A stretch of 64,000 nt of DNA from Nematostella vectensis (lineage: Eukaryota > Cnidaria > Anthozoa > Actiniaria > Edwardsiidae). The notes under the pieces were generated by a model, which saw only the letters and a program-made list of their open reading frames with translations, was not told the origin of the DNA and searched no databases. Position 1 is the stretch's first letter. Every line of letters begins with the position of its first letter. The stretch is from the NCBI RefSeq assembly GCF_932526225.1, contig NC_064038.1, forward strand, positions 4,402,001-4,466,000, in the 5' to 3' direction. Positions 21,389 through 35,600 of the stretch are shown in pieces. The position numbers were made by a program, and so were the translations under genes.

Positions 21389-23665
21389 TATAAATATAAA
21401 AGAGAGTGTACTCTCGAAAGACAGAAGGATGGACACAAACTCCAAAATGCACAAGACAATCATGGTAATAAAGCTTTTCTCAAATTGGCTAAAACGCTTC
21501 CATGTGTTGTTTAAGCATTTGGTTCACTCAAAAGCTGGAAAGTAATAATTTCTCTCCGTTAAATATGTTTACCGGGGATAAACTAAAAATACCGGGAAAG
21601 TACTTCGACTAGACAGTCAGAATTTTTAATGTCTATTTTTGTTCGGGGAAAATTCCCCATCAGGCCAGAGGGAAATTGTACCAGGAAAGGAGATAGAGGA
21701 ATATAAGGGCATTACCCAAGAGGAATATTTTGTAAATAGCATTTTTGACAGCCCAAGAGTGATGTGTTGTTTGTAAAAATTGTATGTTTTAGATCTTCGA
21801 GAAACTCACCTCTCATAAGATCAGAAGATGATATCCACGAAGGGAAGAGTACTGTTATATCATAAGGACCGATAATTTTTTTAGGAAAATCTTTCATATA
21901 TATATATATATATATCTAATTTCTACCATCCGGATTTCGGATAGAGTGATACAAAAACAGGACAGCTCTGAAGACTCCTGATATTTTTAATAAGGAAGGA
22001 AATAGCTGTTGACAAGAGTGAGACGCTACCCCGTATGAACAAGAAATTAGTTGTTTTCCGTTCGTGTTAACGGAATTTGTAAGCAGCTTTTGTCAAAAAT
22101 AATATTATAATGAACATGTGGGCTAATAGCTTTTTTCGAACGAAACCCAAGTTATACATTGGAACTTGAGCTAGAAAAATGATTAGAAGCTATCAGCAAA
22201 AAAATGAGAAAAACTAGTAAATTGTATCCACCCGGAGACACACAGTGCCAAAGTTGGTGGTGGTGGTGGGGGGGGGGGGGGGGGGGGGGGGAAATCGGTA
22301 ATATCGCATACCGCACAGACGGACGAGGTTTTGAAGAGGATGCTTGACACCCCGACATTTCCCCGGTTTCCCTCTAGATCATCCCGTACCACGTGTGAAT
22401 CCCGAGCACCGCAGGACTAATTGACACCGCACCACCGCGATATTTTAACTTTTTTTACCGCAATACCGCCGTTTAAACAGCAAGATATCGCATCTCACAG
22501 TGTTTTGAAATACTGCGTCACCGCATGTTTTTTGCTCTTTACCGCAATATCGTACAAAATAGGGCCAATACCGCAATACGGCAAAACCCAAGGCTGCTTT
22601 CCACACAGTTAGGCTATTACTGCATAGAGCACCCCCCCTCCCCCAGCAAATCTAGGCAATGACACACCTGTCTATCATATCATTCATTTGTGCATTCCAT
22701 TTATCTACAAATAGAGATGACTGCTTTTATGATAAAAAATCGTGTTCAAAAAGTTATTTATTTCGTTTGGAAAGAGACCGGAGCATCGAATAAACACGAA
22801 TCTTTAGTCAGGTATTACATGACGCCAATCCTCTAAATTGGCCGCATGATGGAACCAAAAAAGTTAATTGGCATTGCACGAGGACAGCCGGAAAAAAAAG
22901 GAATATTTCTTACGCAAAGAAAATGTAGCGCTTGCTATCGTCAAGGTCCTTGTCTGTCAATTATTGTTTCCCCTGTCAAGATTGACCATTAAATAATTCA
23001 ACGGCCGATCTATTATAGTTTAATCAAGTCAAATAAGTGTGCACATCACCTTTCCCACTTGAAACGTTGTCGTTTTGGGGGATTGGGGCTGAATTAACCT
23101 GTTACATTTAAGGAATTGGTTACTTTCCTTATATGGTAGCGATCTGGTGATCGCGTTTAAAAATAAAAGTAAAACAATGATTTATGTGTGCATACCCCCT
23201 TTCCCACCTTGGTCGGCAAAAAGTAGTAATTTCCCAATACTATAATACTATCCCAATCATTATTATACTATTTCCCCCCAGCATATCCTGCGCATCTGCA
23301 ATTTTTGGCCAAATTTTCTTGATATCTCAATAAAGCATGTATCCCATCTTGAAGGGATGTTGTAGAGCGTTGTGTTTTCAACCCAATGTGGCTTTCAGGC
23401 ATCAGTGTTTCGATTATATCCGGGATTGCGAAGTAAAGCCATAATAAGCATGAGTGTGTAACACCCTTGGCAGGATAGTTTTTGCAATAACCCTTCTTTT
23501 GATGCTTTTTAGTAGTGGGCGACGCACGCAAAAATACTCGGCTTTCTTTAGTTTTTACATTGTTTTCAAGAGCAAATTACCGCCACCCCTCCATAAAACT
23601 TGCGTGAGCTACCGCTGACCACAGAATGGAGGCACACTTCTCATTTTGTCAACAACAAAAACAAG

Positions 23666-26600
23666 ATGGCTTCCACGGAGGGGAAGCAAGAAACGATGGA
23701 AGACGACGAAAGCGTCTTACCGAAATACGGCTGGCGAGTGCATCTAGATAATACGTACTCTACAAAGCCCCAAGCCTGCTATCTGCCTCGCTGGAGTCAA
23801 ATTCCCAAGCTTGTCGGTCTAGGCTGGAGGTGGGGGAGTTTGCCGGTATATTTTGAAACGAGAGGCGCGATGTTTTACAAATATTTTTTTGTCACTTGTG
23901 TTTATAGATATATGAAGTATGCTACGAAGGAGAAGAAGAATGGAAGAGTGCCGTATATTGACCCATTGGCTGCAAACCCGTGTCGACAAGTTTACGGTAA
24001 TTCTTTTGGGGATTTTCTTTTAGCGTGTACTGCATAAATAATTTTGAAATTTGGCATTTGTTGACTTTCAAATGCGCTTATTAACTAAATGAATCATTTT
24101 TATTTCATCCGATTTAACTGTCGTCGCATCTTTAATGTGATATTTTCCTAAACGTATCCAGGAGCTATTTTTATATCGTTCTATCGTTTGCGATATGCCC
24201 TTTCTCTCGCAAAATTATGAAAATATTTGTTTTTGTTTTAATTTCTCATGTTTTAACGGCTATTTATACAATAAATCTACATATAAAAACAAAATCATTT
24301 TAAGACTTCCAATTAAAAGTATGGGCCATGTTCAATGTGTACTTTTTGAGCAATTATATATTATTACAAATGGGATTTATTTTCCGATTTTTTTCCATTC
24401 ATTTTGGAGTCCCAAAAATTAGAACTAATCTACATTGTGGTAGTTTCCTAAATTCAATTTGTGGAACCAGGCTGAATTTAAAATATTTATAGTATAGCTT
24501 TGTGCCTTTATGAAGAGATATTAGTCATACTGCTATCTGTCGATAATCTTGATGTGGTTCTGAAATTCAGAATGCGATATTCAGTTAGGGTAAACGATTC
24601 TGACTTTTGGATAAGAAATAATGTTTGCATAAAAATAATAATCGAGATTTACCGTTTTATTTTGATTTAAGCTTGGGAAAAAATCTCAGTAATGTTGTAA
24701 AAAAAATACTTCATTTAAGGTGATTTTGTCTGCATATTTTAGAAATTTAATTCATCAAACATTTATTACCAAAGAAAGAAATGGAGAATTTATCCGGAGC
24801 TGACTGCAAAGTGTCTCCTCTTACAAATGTCAAGATTTATTGCTTGAAACCTTTTTTCTAGCATCATGGTCTCAGGGTTTTACGTTTAAGTACTTCTATA
24901 AACCCTTAGGCCAGCTAGCTTTTCCTATCACAGTAAGTTGTGAATATCTCATACAGCATTTCATGTTTTATGATTTAAAATCTATTATTATTATTCTGTT
25001 TCTCAAATATCTCCAGTTATAGAATACCTGCTCATACCTTTTGGCTTCTTCCTTAAGATACTATCATATAATGATAGATATCCTCTGGTATATCACAGGC
25101 CCAGATTTTGAGGGGGGGGGGGTGTACATTTACCCATTTAGCAGATTACTTTCCCTTAGGTAGCTCACAGTGGTTTCCTTCATTTGAGCAGACCATCCAG
25201 TCAAATGGGGTGGTTTTTCCAACCCCTCCCCTCCCCCGCTGGCTATGGGCCTGTATCATATACTTGTCTATAAAAATGTTTTAAGTTCAGACTGACTTCT
25301 AGCCTTAGTCATGATGTTTTTTTATACCAGATTCGATCTCTTAAGTATTCTGATTGATCACTTTGTGTGTACATGAACATTACTAGGGTTACAATGGGAT
25401 AGAAAAGCAATCCAAGGTAGTTGAGTATTGATTTTCTAGGTTTCATTGGAAAGTATATTTTTTTTATATGTGACCCAATACCACTGGTTTTGCATGGCCG
25501 GTAGCAGTACCTAACAAAAGTTGTGTTCTAATCAGCCCTTTGGCTGCTAGGTACACAATTTTATTTCTTCATTATTTGGAGTCACAGCTTGTACGTACTG
25601 GTTGAGATAGCTGTGACAATAAGTCGCCTCTTGACAAGGCATAGTTTAGGCAGAATACTGGTTGAAGGGCAGCTTTGTCCTGCTGTCAAAATACCCTTGA
25701 CATAATTCATACACTGGCGTGCACTGTCCTAGGAAACCTACAGCATAGTATGATACACTTAATTGTTAATATGCTGATAAAACCCACAAGGGATATACTT
25801 GATGAGAGATAAATTGATATGACTGCATGCTCCACAGGGAGTACTTGTGTGGTACATAAGGTATATCTACAGAAGGCCTTATTGTGTCTAGAATGGGTAG
25901 GGAATTTTATTGAGAGGATGGATTAGAAGGAGCTACCCTATTCTTGATGCTTGACTTTTACCTTTTTACTGAAAAAATGAGGGATGGATATCAACCCATC
26001 CCAGCACCCCTGTACAGGAAAAAAAGTTCAAATTAGAAACATCACAGTTTCCTTGTATTAGTGAGCAAACTGTGTTGCTGTGGGCCAATGCCAGAACCCT
26101 CTGATCAAATTATTTGGAGGCAATGTAAATTTGGTATCTTCTCCAGAATATGGTTAAAGTATTTGTAGCATCTATAGCTTTTTTGACCTTTAGGTGTGCC
26201 ACTTGGTGGTATTGGGTGTGGGACAATAGGGCGTGGCTGGCGAGGCGAGTTCAACCGATGGCAGTTAACCCCAGGAATTTACTCCTACAACTATGTTGAG
26301 GCTAATCAGGTACAGTGCTAGAAAAAAATGTCCTGTTCTAAATTCCCAAAAACATCGTAATTGCTGTAATTGCTTGAATAAGCACCTCCCTCAAATAAGA
26401 GCCTTGCGCAATAGACTTTGACAATGAAAGGAAAAAAGGAAAACTGTCTATCCACAATATTAGTTCTTGAAAATAATTTTCTCCTTGCCTGTTGTAAAAA
26501 AGCAATTTTTATGTAGAGATAAAACAGATTTTGAATTTAGCACCTCCCCAAAATTAGCACAAGAACTGATGCTTACAAGACCCTGAATGAAATAGTATGA

Positions 26601-29600
26601 ATATTAAATTAATCTTTATGTTACAGTTCGTTGTATGTGTGAGGAAAAAAGGGAGGACCACCTACCAGGTTTGTAAATTTTTCAGTGTGCATCAGGAAAT
26701 TCCTCTAAAAATGTTGATACTATTTGGATGTCTTTACCGAAAATAGGAGTTAAGAGGAGAGAGAATACAGTTATAACTTCTTGATAAACGCTTATTCATA
26801 AATAATGTATTACTTATCATTGTATCCTAAAGGCCGTTCTTTCTCCTAATCGTCCAAATGGTGTTCTGTGTGGCCGGAGCCTGCAGGGCTGGAACTGGGG
26901 GTTCAGCGGTTCTAATGCAGTGTACCATGCTCTGTATCCGCGTGCGTGGACCCGGTACGAGTTGCCCGGTCAGGACATCATCTTGGTTTGTCGACAAGTC
27001 TCTCCAGTCTTCCCCCATGATTATAAGGTAAAATGCCTCTTCAGCTTTTCCTTTTTTTTAAAGTATCTGCAACCCTCTCCTACCCTCAGCATATCCTGAC
27101 TACGCACAAGGCAGCAAGGCCTTCCAAGAATGAGAGAAGCTCTTAGGGCTTTATAACGCGCATGCGTAATCAGCACGAAGAAGACGCAAGTGGAGAAGAA
27201 AATAAAAAGGGAGGGACAGAAGGTCCTGTTGCAGGGAGGGACAGAAGGTTACGCTGTTGACATAGCTAGGTTACGAATCCGCCTATTCCCCCAAACCCCC
27301 ACCATCTGCATGTTTGATGCCATTTCTTGCTAGGACACGAGCCTTAGCCGTAGCTGTGTCCATCTAGTCTTATCGGTATCGGGACCCCTAGGTCTAGTGG
27401 TGGGTCTGTCTGTAGGTATGGTGAAGTGTTGAAAGTCCCAATCATGTAACCTATTGATGCCATTTCTTGCTAGGACACGAGCCTTCCCGTGGCTGTTTTC
27501 ATCTGGTCTATAGAAAACAATAACAACGAAGAAGTGGAAGTGTCAATCATGTTCTCGTTCGAGAATGGGGATGGTACCCAGGACCTCACGGCCGGACACT
27601 ACAACGAATCGTTCTGTTGTAAAGGCGTGCACTGCAAAGGGAATGTAGACCAGGGCGGTCCTTCGGCATCCAAAGGTGATTAGTTGGCACAAATGCTAGG
27701 CCACCCTTTCCACATTTCTTTGTATTGTTTTGTCAATGTCAAATATTTGGCACACATCCTACGACGCCATTCCCACATATTGCTTTTTGGTGTGTGTTTT
27801 TTATTCAATTGTGCAGCAAATATGTCACATCCCTTGCCAATTGAAATAAACGCATTGCAGTTTTTATTTTGGCAAAGTGTTTTGATTGTGCTCCAATGGC
27901 CAAAAATCTTACCCAAATTAATTGATTAATTTTAGTAAACTAAGGATATGAAAATTATAATAAGCGAGCACGGAACGATTTACAGAAGCTTTCGTTTTTT
28001 TCATTCGTTTCTTTTTCCGCTGGCTAAAAATTTGTTATGATTTTCATAGTCGCCAATCACATCCACATGGAACAAAACCACGTGAAACCCCCCAGGATTC
28101 CAAGCGCCGATACGACCGGAAGTAACACAACGTGTGATGTCACGGGAGTGTTATTACACCATAAACACCACAAGTTACCCTACACGTTAGCGATCGCAGC
28201 GAAGGCTCTACATAAGGTAGGCTACGACCGGAAGTAACGCGTCGTGTGATGTCACAGGTCATCCTTATATTCTTGTGGTGGTAAGGGAGGGAGGTGTCCT
28301 GGAAGGGGGGTATTACTTGAAGTTTGGCACTAAAACGAGCATTTCCGATACTCATTTCATGTATCAAGTTCCCTAATTTACGCTCCATCCCTTTAAAGGC
28401 GGAGAAAGAACTGGTTACCGTGACAACGAAAACATGGTTCGACTCAAGGACGCCGTGCCGCAGAGTATGGAATGACCTGATGGATGACGGGAAGCTTAAC
28501 TCGTCCACAGGTAACCCATCGTCGATTCTAGACATTGACCTTGGTGTTTGTTTATCTTGTCTGATAGATAATAGCCCAATCAAAAGGCTTTATTCACAAC
28601 AGCGCCACAGGGAAATAAATATTGCGAAGGATAACAGAGCCAGATTTAAGGTCACCTCATTCAGTCCCTTTTAAACCCTAGAACCAAGCCCTCCGTCCAG
28701 GTCGGACCAGTCCCTTTGTGCAGCAGTTGCTGCGACGACCACCGTGGCTGCGCGTTCCCGGGGCGAGCTGGAGTTTGCCTTGGCTTGGGATATGCCCGTG
28801 ATATATTTTGGTAACAGCAAAAAGAGACATTACAGGTAAATAGGACCCGGATGAACACGGAGGAAATAGGGTTCCAGCTATTACGTTGCCTTGTTCAACG
28901 CGGTGTAGCTGTAAAACATTATCTGGGATGCAGAATAAAAAAGACGACCCTATCTTTGAGCGTACTTGATGTGTCTATTTGAATGTCTTAAAGGCATTAG
29001 GTTTAGAAAAGCTTGATAATATCCGATTAGAACTCGAGAAGTCTCGAGAAGTCTTATTAAAATCGTGGTAAGCCAGGAGTTTATTCGTGTCAGTCCTTTT
29101 CAGTATTTTGTTTTACCTCTGTACCCTTGTTTACAAACAGAAAAAGGTAGGAAGTAAACTTTTGCGTATCGTTTACTATCTCCAGGTATTATACCCGTTA
29201 TTTCGGTCACCAAGGCAACGCAGGCCCCGCCTTATGTAGCCACGCCCTTATGAGTTATCCTGACTGGGAGACGAAGATCGAGGCGTGGCAGAAACCCATA
29301 CTACAAGACGAGTAAGTTGTCTTGAGTTTATGTTTTAAGTGTCCAGAATATAGAAGTGAACGCTCCTTTTTTGTACTTTGCAGGTCACTACCCAACTGGT
29401 ACAAATCAGCGCTTTTTAACGAGCTCTACTTTGTCGCTGATGGGGGAACTGTCTGGCTGGATGTCCGTTCGGAGTCTGGGACTAGTAAGGGTACAGCTGA
29501 CATTGTCCGAAAGATTGGAAGATTCGCATATCTTGAAGGTACGATGTGCGGACACAATTCAGTAGAAGTCGCGTGTAAGGGCGGCGCTTTGTAGACTGTC

Positions 29601-32600
29601 TGTAATACCTATTGAATATTAATTTTTTGAGCGGATAATTTACACCCTGGCTTCACGCCTTTGAGAAACCAGAGTAGCTGTGCTACAGAAGCATACAACA
29701 TACGATGTCAGCCTTTTCCTGTTTCCACAACCCCTAGGCAGGCCACCTAGTTCTCTAGCTAGTACCGTAACATCATCATCGTCCACCCTAGGACACGAGT
29801 ATTTCTACGCGTCTTTCGCACTCACAACGCCTAGGCAGGCCACCTAGTTTTCTAGTTTATACCGTAACACTGTGATCGTTCACCCCAGGCCATGAGTACC
29901 GGATGTACAATACGTACGATGTGCATTTTTACGCGTCTTTTGCGCTCGCCATGCTTTGGCCCAAGCTACAACTGAGCCTGCAGTACGACATGGGTGAGTC
30001 CAAGTTACATAGATCCTTCATATATGGTACACTATAGTGCCCCTAACCCTAACCCTAACCATTTTAATAGTGAACCATTTATTAAGGATCTACTCAAGTT
30101 CACGGCTGATACTGAGAATGGTTTTTATTTTGTTATCTTTATAACTCTATTGTTCACGACAATCAGTCCAATAACGTCTTGACTCTCGTTCCAGCGCACG
30201 CTGTTAACGTCTCCGACAATCAGGTTGTCATGACGATGATGAATGGGCACTACTGTAGGAAGAAAGTCCCCGGATGTATCCCACATGACATCGGTGATCC
30301 ATGTGAGTAGCACTACCCAGAATCCTCTGTGAAACCTTTATTTAACGGACACTTCACAGGGATACTCTGAACTCTTAAGGACTCCTTTTAAGCGGATACC
30401 CTCTATATAATGGACATTACCCAGGAATACTGAACTAAGGGAGAACCTCTATATAACGGACATTTCGCAGGAACGCTCTGACCTTTTAAGTACCCATATT
30501 ACGCGGACACCCTCTATATAATGGACATTACCCAGGAATACTGAACTACGGGGGAACCTCTATATAACTGACATTTCGCAGGAACGCTCTGACCTTTTTA
30601 GTACCCATATTACGCGGACACCCTCTATATAAAGACATTACCCAGGAATACTGAACTACGGGGGAACCTCTATACAACGGACATTTCGCAGGAACGCTCT
30701 GACCTTTTTAGTACCCATATTACGCGGACACCCTCTATATAATGGACATTACCCAGGAATACTGAACTAAGGGGGAACCTCTATATAACGGACATTTCGC
30801 AGGAACGCTCTGACCTTTTAAGTACCCATATTACGCGGACACCCTCTATATAATGGACATTACCCAGGAATACTGAACTAAGGGAGAACCTCTATATAAC
30901 GGACATTTCGCAGGAACGCTCTGACCTTTTAAGTACCCATATTACGCGGACACCCTCTATATAATGGACATTACCCAGGAATACTGAACTACGGGGGAAC
31001 CTCTATATAACTGACATTTCGCAGGAACGCTCTGACCTTTTTAGTACCCATATTACGCGGACACCCTCTATATAAAGACATTACCCAGGAATACTGAACT
31101 ACGGGGGAACCTCTATACAACGGACATTTCGCAGGAACGCTCTGACCTTTTTAGTACCCATATTACGCGGACACCCTCTATATAATGGACATTACCCAGG
31201 AATACTGAACTAAGGGGGAACCTCTATATAACGGACATTTCGCAGGAACGCTCTGACCTTTTAAGTACCCATATTACGCGGACACCCTCTATATAATGGA
31301 CATTACCCAGGAATACTGAACTAAGGGAGAACCTCTATATAACTGACATTTCGCAGGAACGCTCTGACCTTTTAAGTACCCATATTACGCGGACGCCCTC
31401 TATATAATGGACATTACCCAGGGATACTGAACTAAGGGAGAACCTCTATATAACGGACATTTCGCAAGAACGCTCTGACCTTTTAAGTACCCATATTACG
31501 CGGACACCCTCTATATAAAGACATTACCCAGGAATACTGAACTACGGGGGAACCTTTATACAACGGACATTTCGCAGGAACGCTCTGACCTTTTTAGTAC
31601 CCATATTACGCGGACACCCTCTATATAATGGACATTACCCAGGAATACTGAACTAAGGGGGAACCTCTATATAACGGACATTTCGCAGGAACGCTCTGAC
31701 CTTTTAAGTACCCATATTACGCAGACACCCTCTATATAATGGACATTACCCAGGAATACTGAACTAAGGGAGAACCTCTATATAACGGACATTTCGCAGG
31801 AACGCTCTGACCTTTTAAGTACCCATATTACGCGGACGCCCTCTATATAATGGACATTACCCAGGGATACTGAACTAAGGGGTAACCTCTATATAACGGA
31901 CATTTCGCAGGAACGCTCTGACCTTTTAAGTACCCATATTACGCGGACACCCTCTATATAATGGACATTACCCAGGAATACTGAACTAAGGGAGAACCTC
32001 TATATAACGGACATTTCGCAGGAACGCTCTGACCTTTTAAGTACCCATATTACGCAGACACCCTCTATATAATGGACATTACCCAGGAATACTGAACTAA
32101 GGGAGAACCTCTATATAACGGACATTTCGCAGGAACGCTCTGACCTTTTAAGTACCCATATTACGCGGACGCCCTCTATATAATGGACATTACCCAGGGA
32201 TACTGAACTAAGGGGTAACCTCTATATAACGGACATTTCGCAGGAACGCTCTGACCTTTTAAGTACCCATATTACGCGGACACCCTCTATATAATGGACA
32301 TTACCCAGGAATACTGAACTATGGAAGCTCCACTGTACTGTTAATGATAAGCTCAAACGTCACGTGACAGATTACCCCTTTTTCATTCAAGCCAAGAACA
32401 ACTTATTGAGTTAAGATACCTATAATGTGAACTGTCCGTCGCTTTCCCTTCTTTTTGTTTCAGCCGAGGCGCCTTGGGATCACGTGAACGCTTATCACAT
32501 TCACGACACATCAAAATGGAAAGACCTCAACCTCAAGTTTGTGCTTCAGGTGAGGAACGAAACAGTTGGACACTAATGTATTACATTTTTATGTGGGCTG

Positions 32601-35600
32601 TGGAAAATGGTACACAAGGAGCGATATTAATATCATATCTTGCATGACGGGCTTAAAAATATGCTACTGTTAATATGAATCGATACAAAAGGACCAAATA
32701 GTCGTGATCGTAAACCAGAAGAATAAATACAATGCACCAAAAACTGGTATTCGACTCTATCTCTCTTTATCTTTTAATCTTAAATTTTCACGCCACACAA
32801 TTTAACGCGACGACGTTTCCCAGGTGTACAGGGACTATGTATTCACCAACGATGTCTACTACCTGCAAGATATGTGGCCCATCACCAAGGTACCACCCGT
32901 TAACTTGACGATTTTCGTTTCTAAGAACAGCATCCGTTACTCGGACGTCTTTAGAGCCTGTAGTAGTTTTTTTTTCATGATTTCTCTCGGAAAACTCGAA
33001 TCCCACAAGTTCTTTGATTTTTTTCCCCTTTTTTAGTTTGAGGTATGTATGGTAATTCCATCAAGGGGGGCTCCCTTTTCCATCGCTTGTGAAGAGCTGG
33101 CTTTAACCAGTGCCATTAGGCCTGATGCTTATCTCTGTTTCCATCGCTTGTGAAGAGCTGGCTTTAACATGAGTCTTGTGCTTTGCTCTGTTTCCATCTT
33201 TTGTGAAGAGCTGGCTTTAACACAAGTCTTGCGCTTAGCTCTGTTTCCATCGCTTGTGAAGAGCTGATGAGTCTTGTGCTTTGCTCTGTTTTCATCGCTT
33301 ATGAAGAGCTGATGAGTCTTGTGCTTTGCTTTGTTTTCATCGCTTATGAAGAGCTGATGGGTCTTGTGCTTTGCTTTGTTTTCATCGCTTATGAAGAGCT
33401 GATGAGTCTTGTGCTTTGCTCTGTTTCCATCGCTTGTGAAGAGCTGATGAGTCTTGTGCTTTGCTCTGTTTTCATCGCTTGTGAAGAGCTGATGAGTCTT
33501 GTGCTTCGCAGACTGTTATGACCAAGTCCATGACGTATGACTCAGACGGCGATGGACTCATCGAGAACTCTGGGCTTGCCGATCAAACATTCGACGCGTG
33601 GCCTGTCACAGGCCCTAGGTACGTGTCACAGGCCCTAGGTACATGTCAAGAGCGACCTTTTGCCTCGATCAAAGGGAGATGAGAGTTAATAAGAGTCATA
33701 GAGAATTCCACTCTTTCTATCTCGCACAAGGTTGAAATCAAACGGTCTTATCAACTCTCATTCACCCGACCAAATTTGAACAGAGCGAATAAGAGTCGAT
33801 GAGAGTCACGCCCATTGGTCATCTCTTTATAATTTTCGAAGATATTGTGTGTGTGTGGGGGGGGGGGGGGGGGGGGGAAGGGGGGTTTGCACGAGCTCCC
33901 ACTGCCCCACCCCTGCTACGGCCCTGATCTTGAAGTACGTGTTTACTTGTGGTTAAATTGGTGTTAACATGTGTGTTGTCTTGCAGTACATTTTGTGTTG
34001 ATCTGCGTGTTGTCTTGCTTTACATGTGTTAACCTGTGTGCTGTCTTACAGTACATGTTGTGCTGATCTGTGTGCTATCTTTCAGTGCCTATTGTGGGGG
34101 ACTGTGGCTCGCCGCTCTGCGTGTTATGGCTGAGATTGCTACCATCCTAGACTTCCCTGATGAGAGAGGGAAATACGAGAAGATCTTGGCGAGGGGCAAA
34201 AAAGCATACGAGAGACTGCTGTGGAACGGTTAGTTCTAGCACTGTTGCAGGTTGATAGTCAATGCTTTACCATGGCGATAACGATAATGATGATGGTCAC
34301 AAAACTATACGCGTGCTAATTTAGGTACAATTGAAAAGGCAACATGTTTTTTTTTAATTAAATACACTATTTCCAGGCAAGTACTACAACTACGACAGTA
34401 GCACTAGCAAGTATCACAACAGCATAATGGCGGACCAGTTATCTGGACAGTGGTACCTGCACGCCTGCGACCTGGCCCAAACATCTAATGACCGGGTAAG
34501 GTGGTGAAGATATCAAAGTCAATTCTCCTTTCGCTGTATTTTAACTAGCGAGGAAAGATACTTTAGCTCGTGTGAAACGCACATGGACGCAAGCGACGTA
34601 GCAGCTTTTTCTGCCTTCCTTTGCCCTGATTTTCACCCGCGCGGTAAGGATCTTACGTCTTCGCTCTTTTCTTGTTCTCCGCTTACTTTGCTAGGGAAAT
34701 AGGCCTTTGTTGATAGAATGATAATAAAATAATAATAGAATAATAATAGAATAAGAAGATGTGAGATCTGATTATTAAAACAGATGTGATATTATCTTCA
34801 CCACTATCATCACCACTACCATAATCATCATACCATTATTATCATCATACCACCAACATCACCTCTGCACCACCACCTCTACCACCATACCTCCAGTCCC
34901 AACACCACCACCATCATCATCATCACCATCCATCATCGCCACCACGACCATCACCATCATCGCCACCATCATCATCATAACCACTACCATCCATACTCAA
35001 TGTCTTCGCCATCTCCTATCTTATGCCACCTTTTCTGGTCTGTTTTAGGTTTTCCCGAGTGAGAATGTAATCAGTGCCCTGAGAACAGTGTTTAACTTCA
35101 ACGTGATGAAATTCCAGGAGGGAACAATGGGCGCTGTGAATGGCATTAGGCCTGATGGACAGGTAAGACGGCATATAGAGACAGACAGACGGACGGACGG
35201 ACAGGCGGACATGTTTAACGGAGCCTTCGGTTATTTTTAAGCTTGACACAAGTAGTCTTCAAGCCGAGGAGGTCTGGACCGGGGTGACGTATGCGGTAGC
35301 GGCATCTATGATACAGGAGGTATGGCGAGTCTTGATTGTGATGTCATTTCCAGTTGCCTGCACAGCACTCACCTGGTATTTTTGATATACGTGTTACAGG
35401 GGCTGGTTGATGAAGGTTTTAAAACGGCAAGCGGTATCTACAATACGTGCTTCGAGCGATTAGGCATGAACTTCCAGACCCCTGAAGCCATCGTTGCCAA
35501 TGGCAACTACCGGTCATTAGCATATATGCGACCGCTGAGCATTTGGGCGATGCAGTGGGCGCTGGAGAAGAGGAAAAACAAGAGGGAGTCATCAACGAAA

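Larger units (their letters stand above)
15035..23665. other. 8.6-kb gene-free region
   Basis: It should contain the promoter and 5' UTR exon of the neuropeptide gene (minus) and the promoter of GBA2 (plus). I find no ORF with a recognisable domain or a consistent exon chain. Visible structure: two copies of a TIR element (15242-15440 and 21106-21388), TA-dinucleotide runs near 15588-15611 and 21897-21915, and a ~25-bp poly-G tract near 22266-22291. Distant regulatory sequence cannot be judged by eye. Confidence 0.5.

Noticed and set aside
30042-30060. Telomeric repeats as a chromosome-fusion scar
   Set aside because: Only three units, inside an intron of an intact gene.
30340-32325. CRISPR-like array
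   Set aside because: Units are contiguous with no unique spacers, and the locus is an animal intron.
33267-33521. 84-aa ORF with 15-residue repeats
   Set aside because: Artefact of the 45-bp minisatellite in a GBA2 intron; it ends at the exon 16 acceptor.
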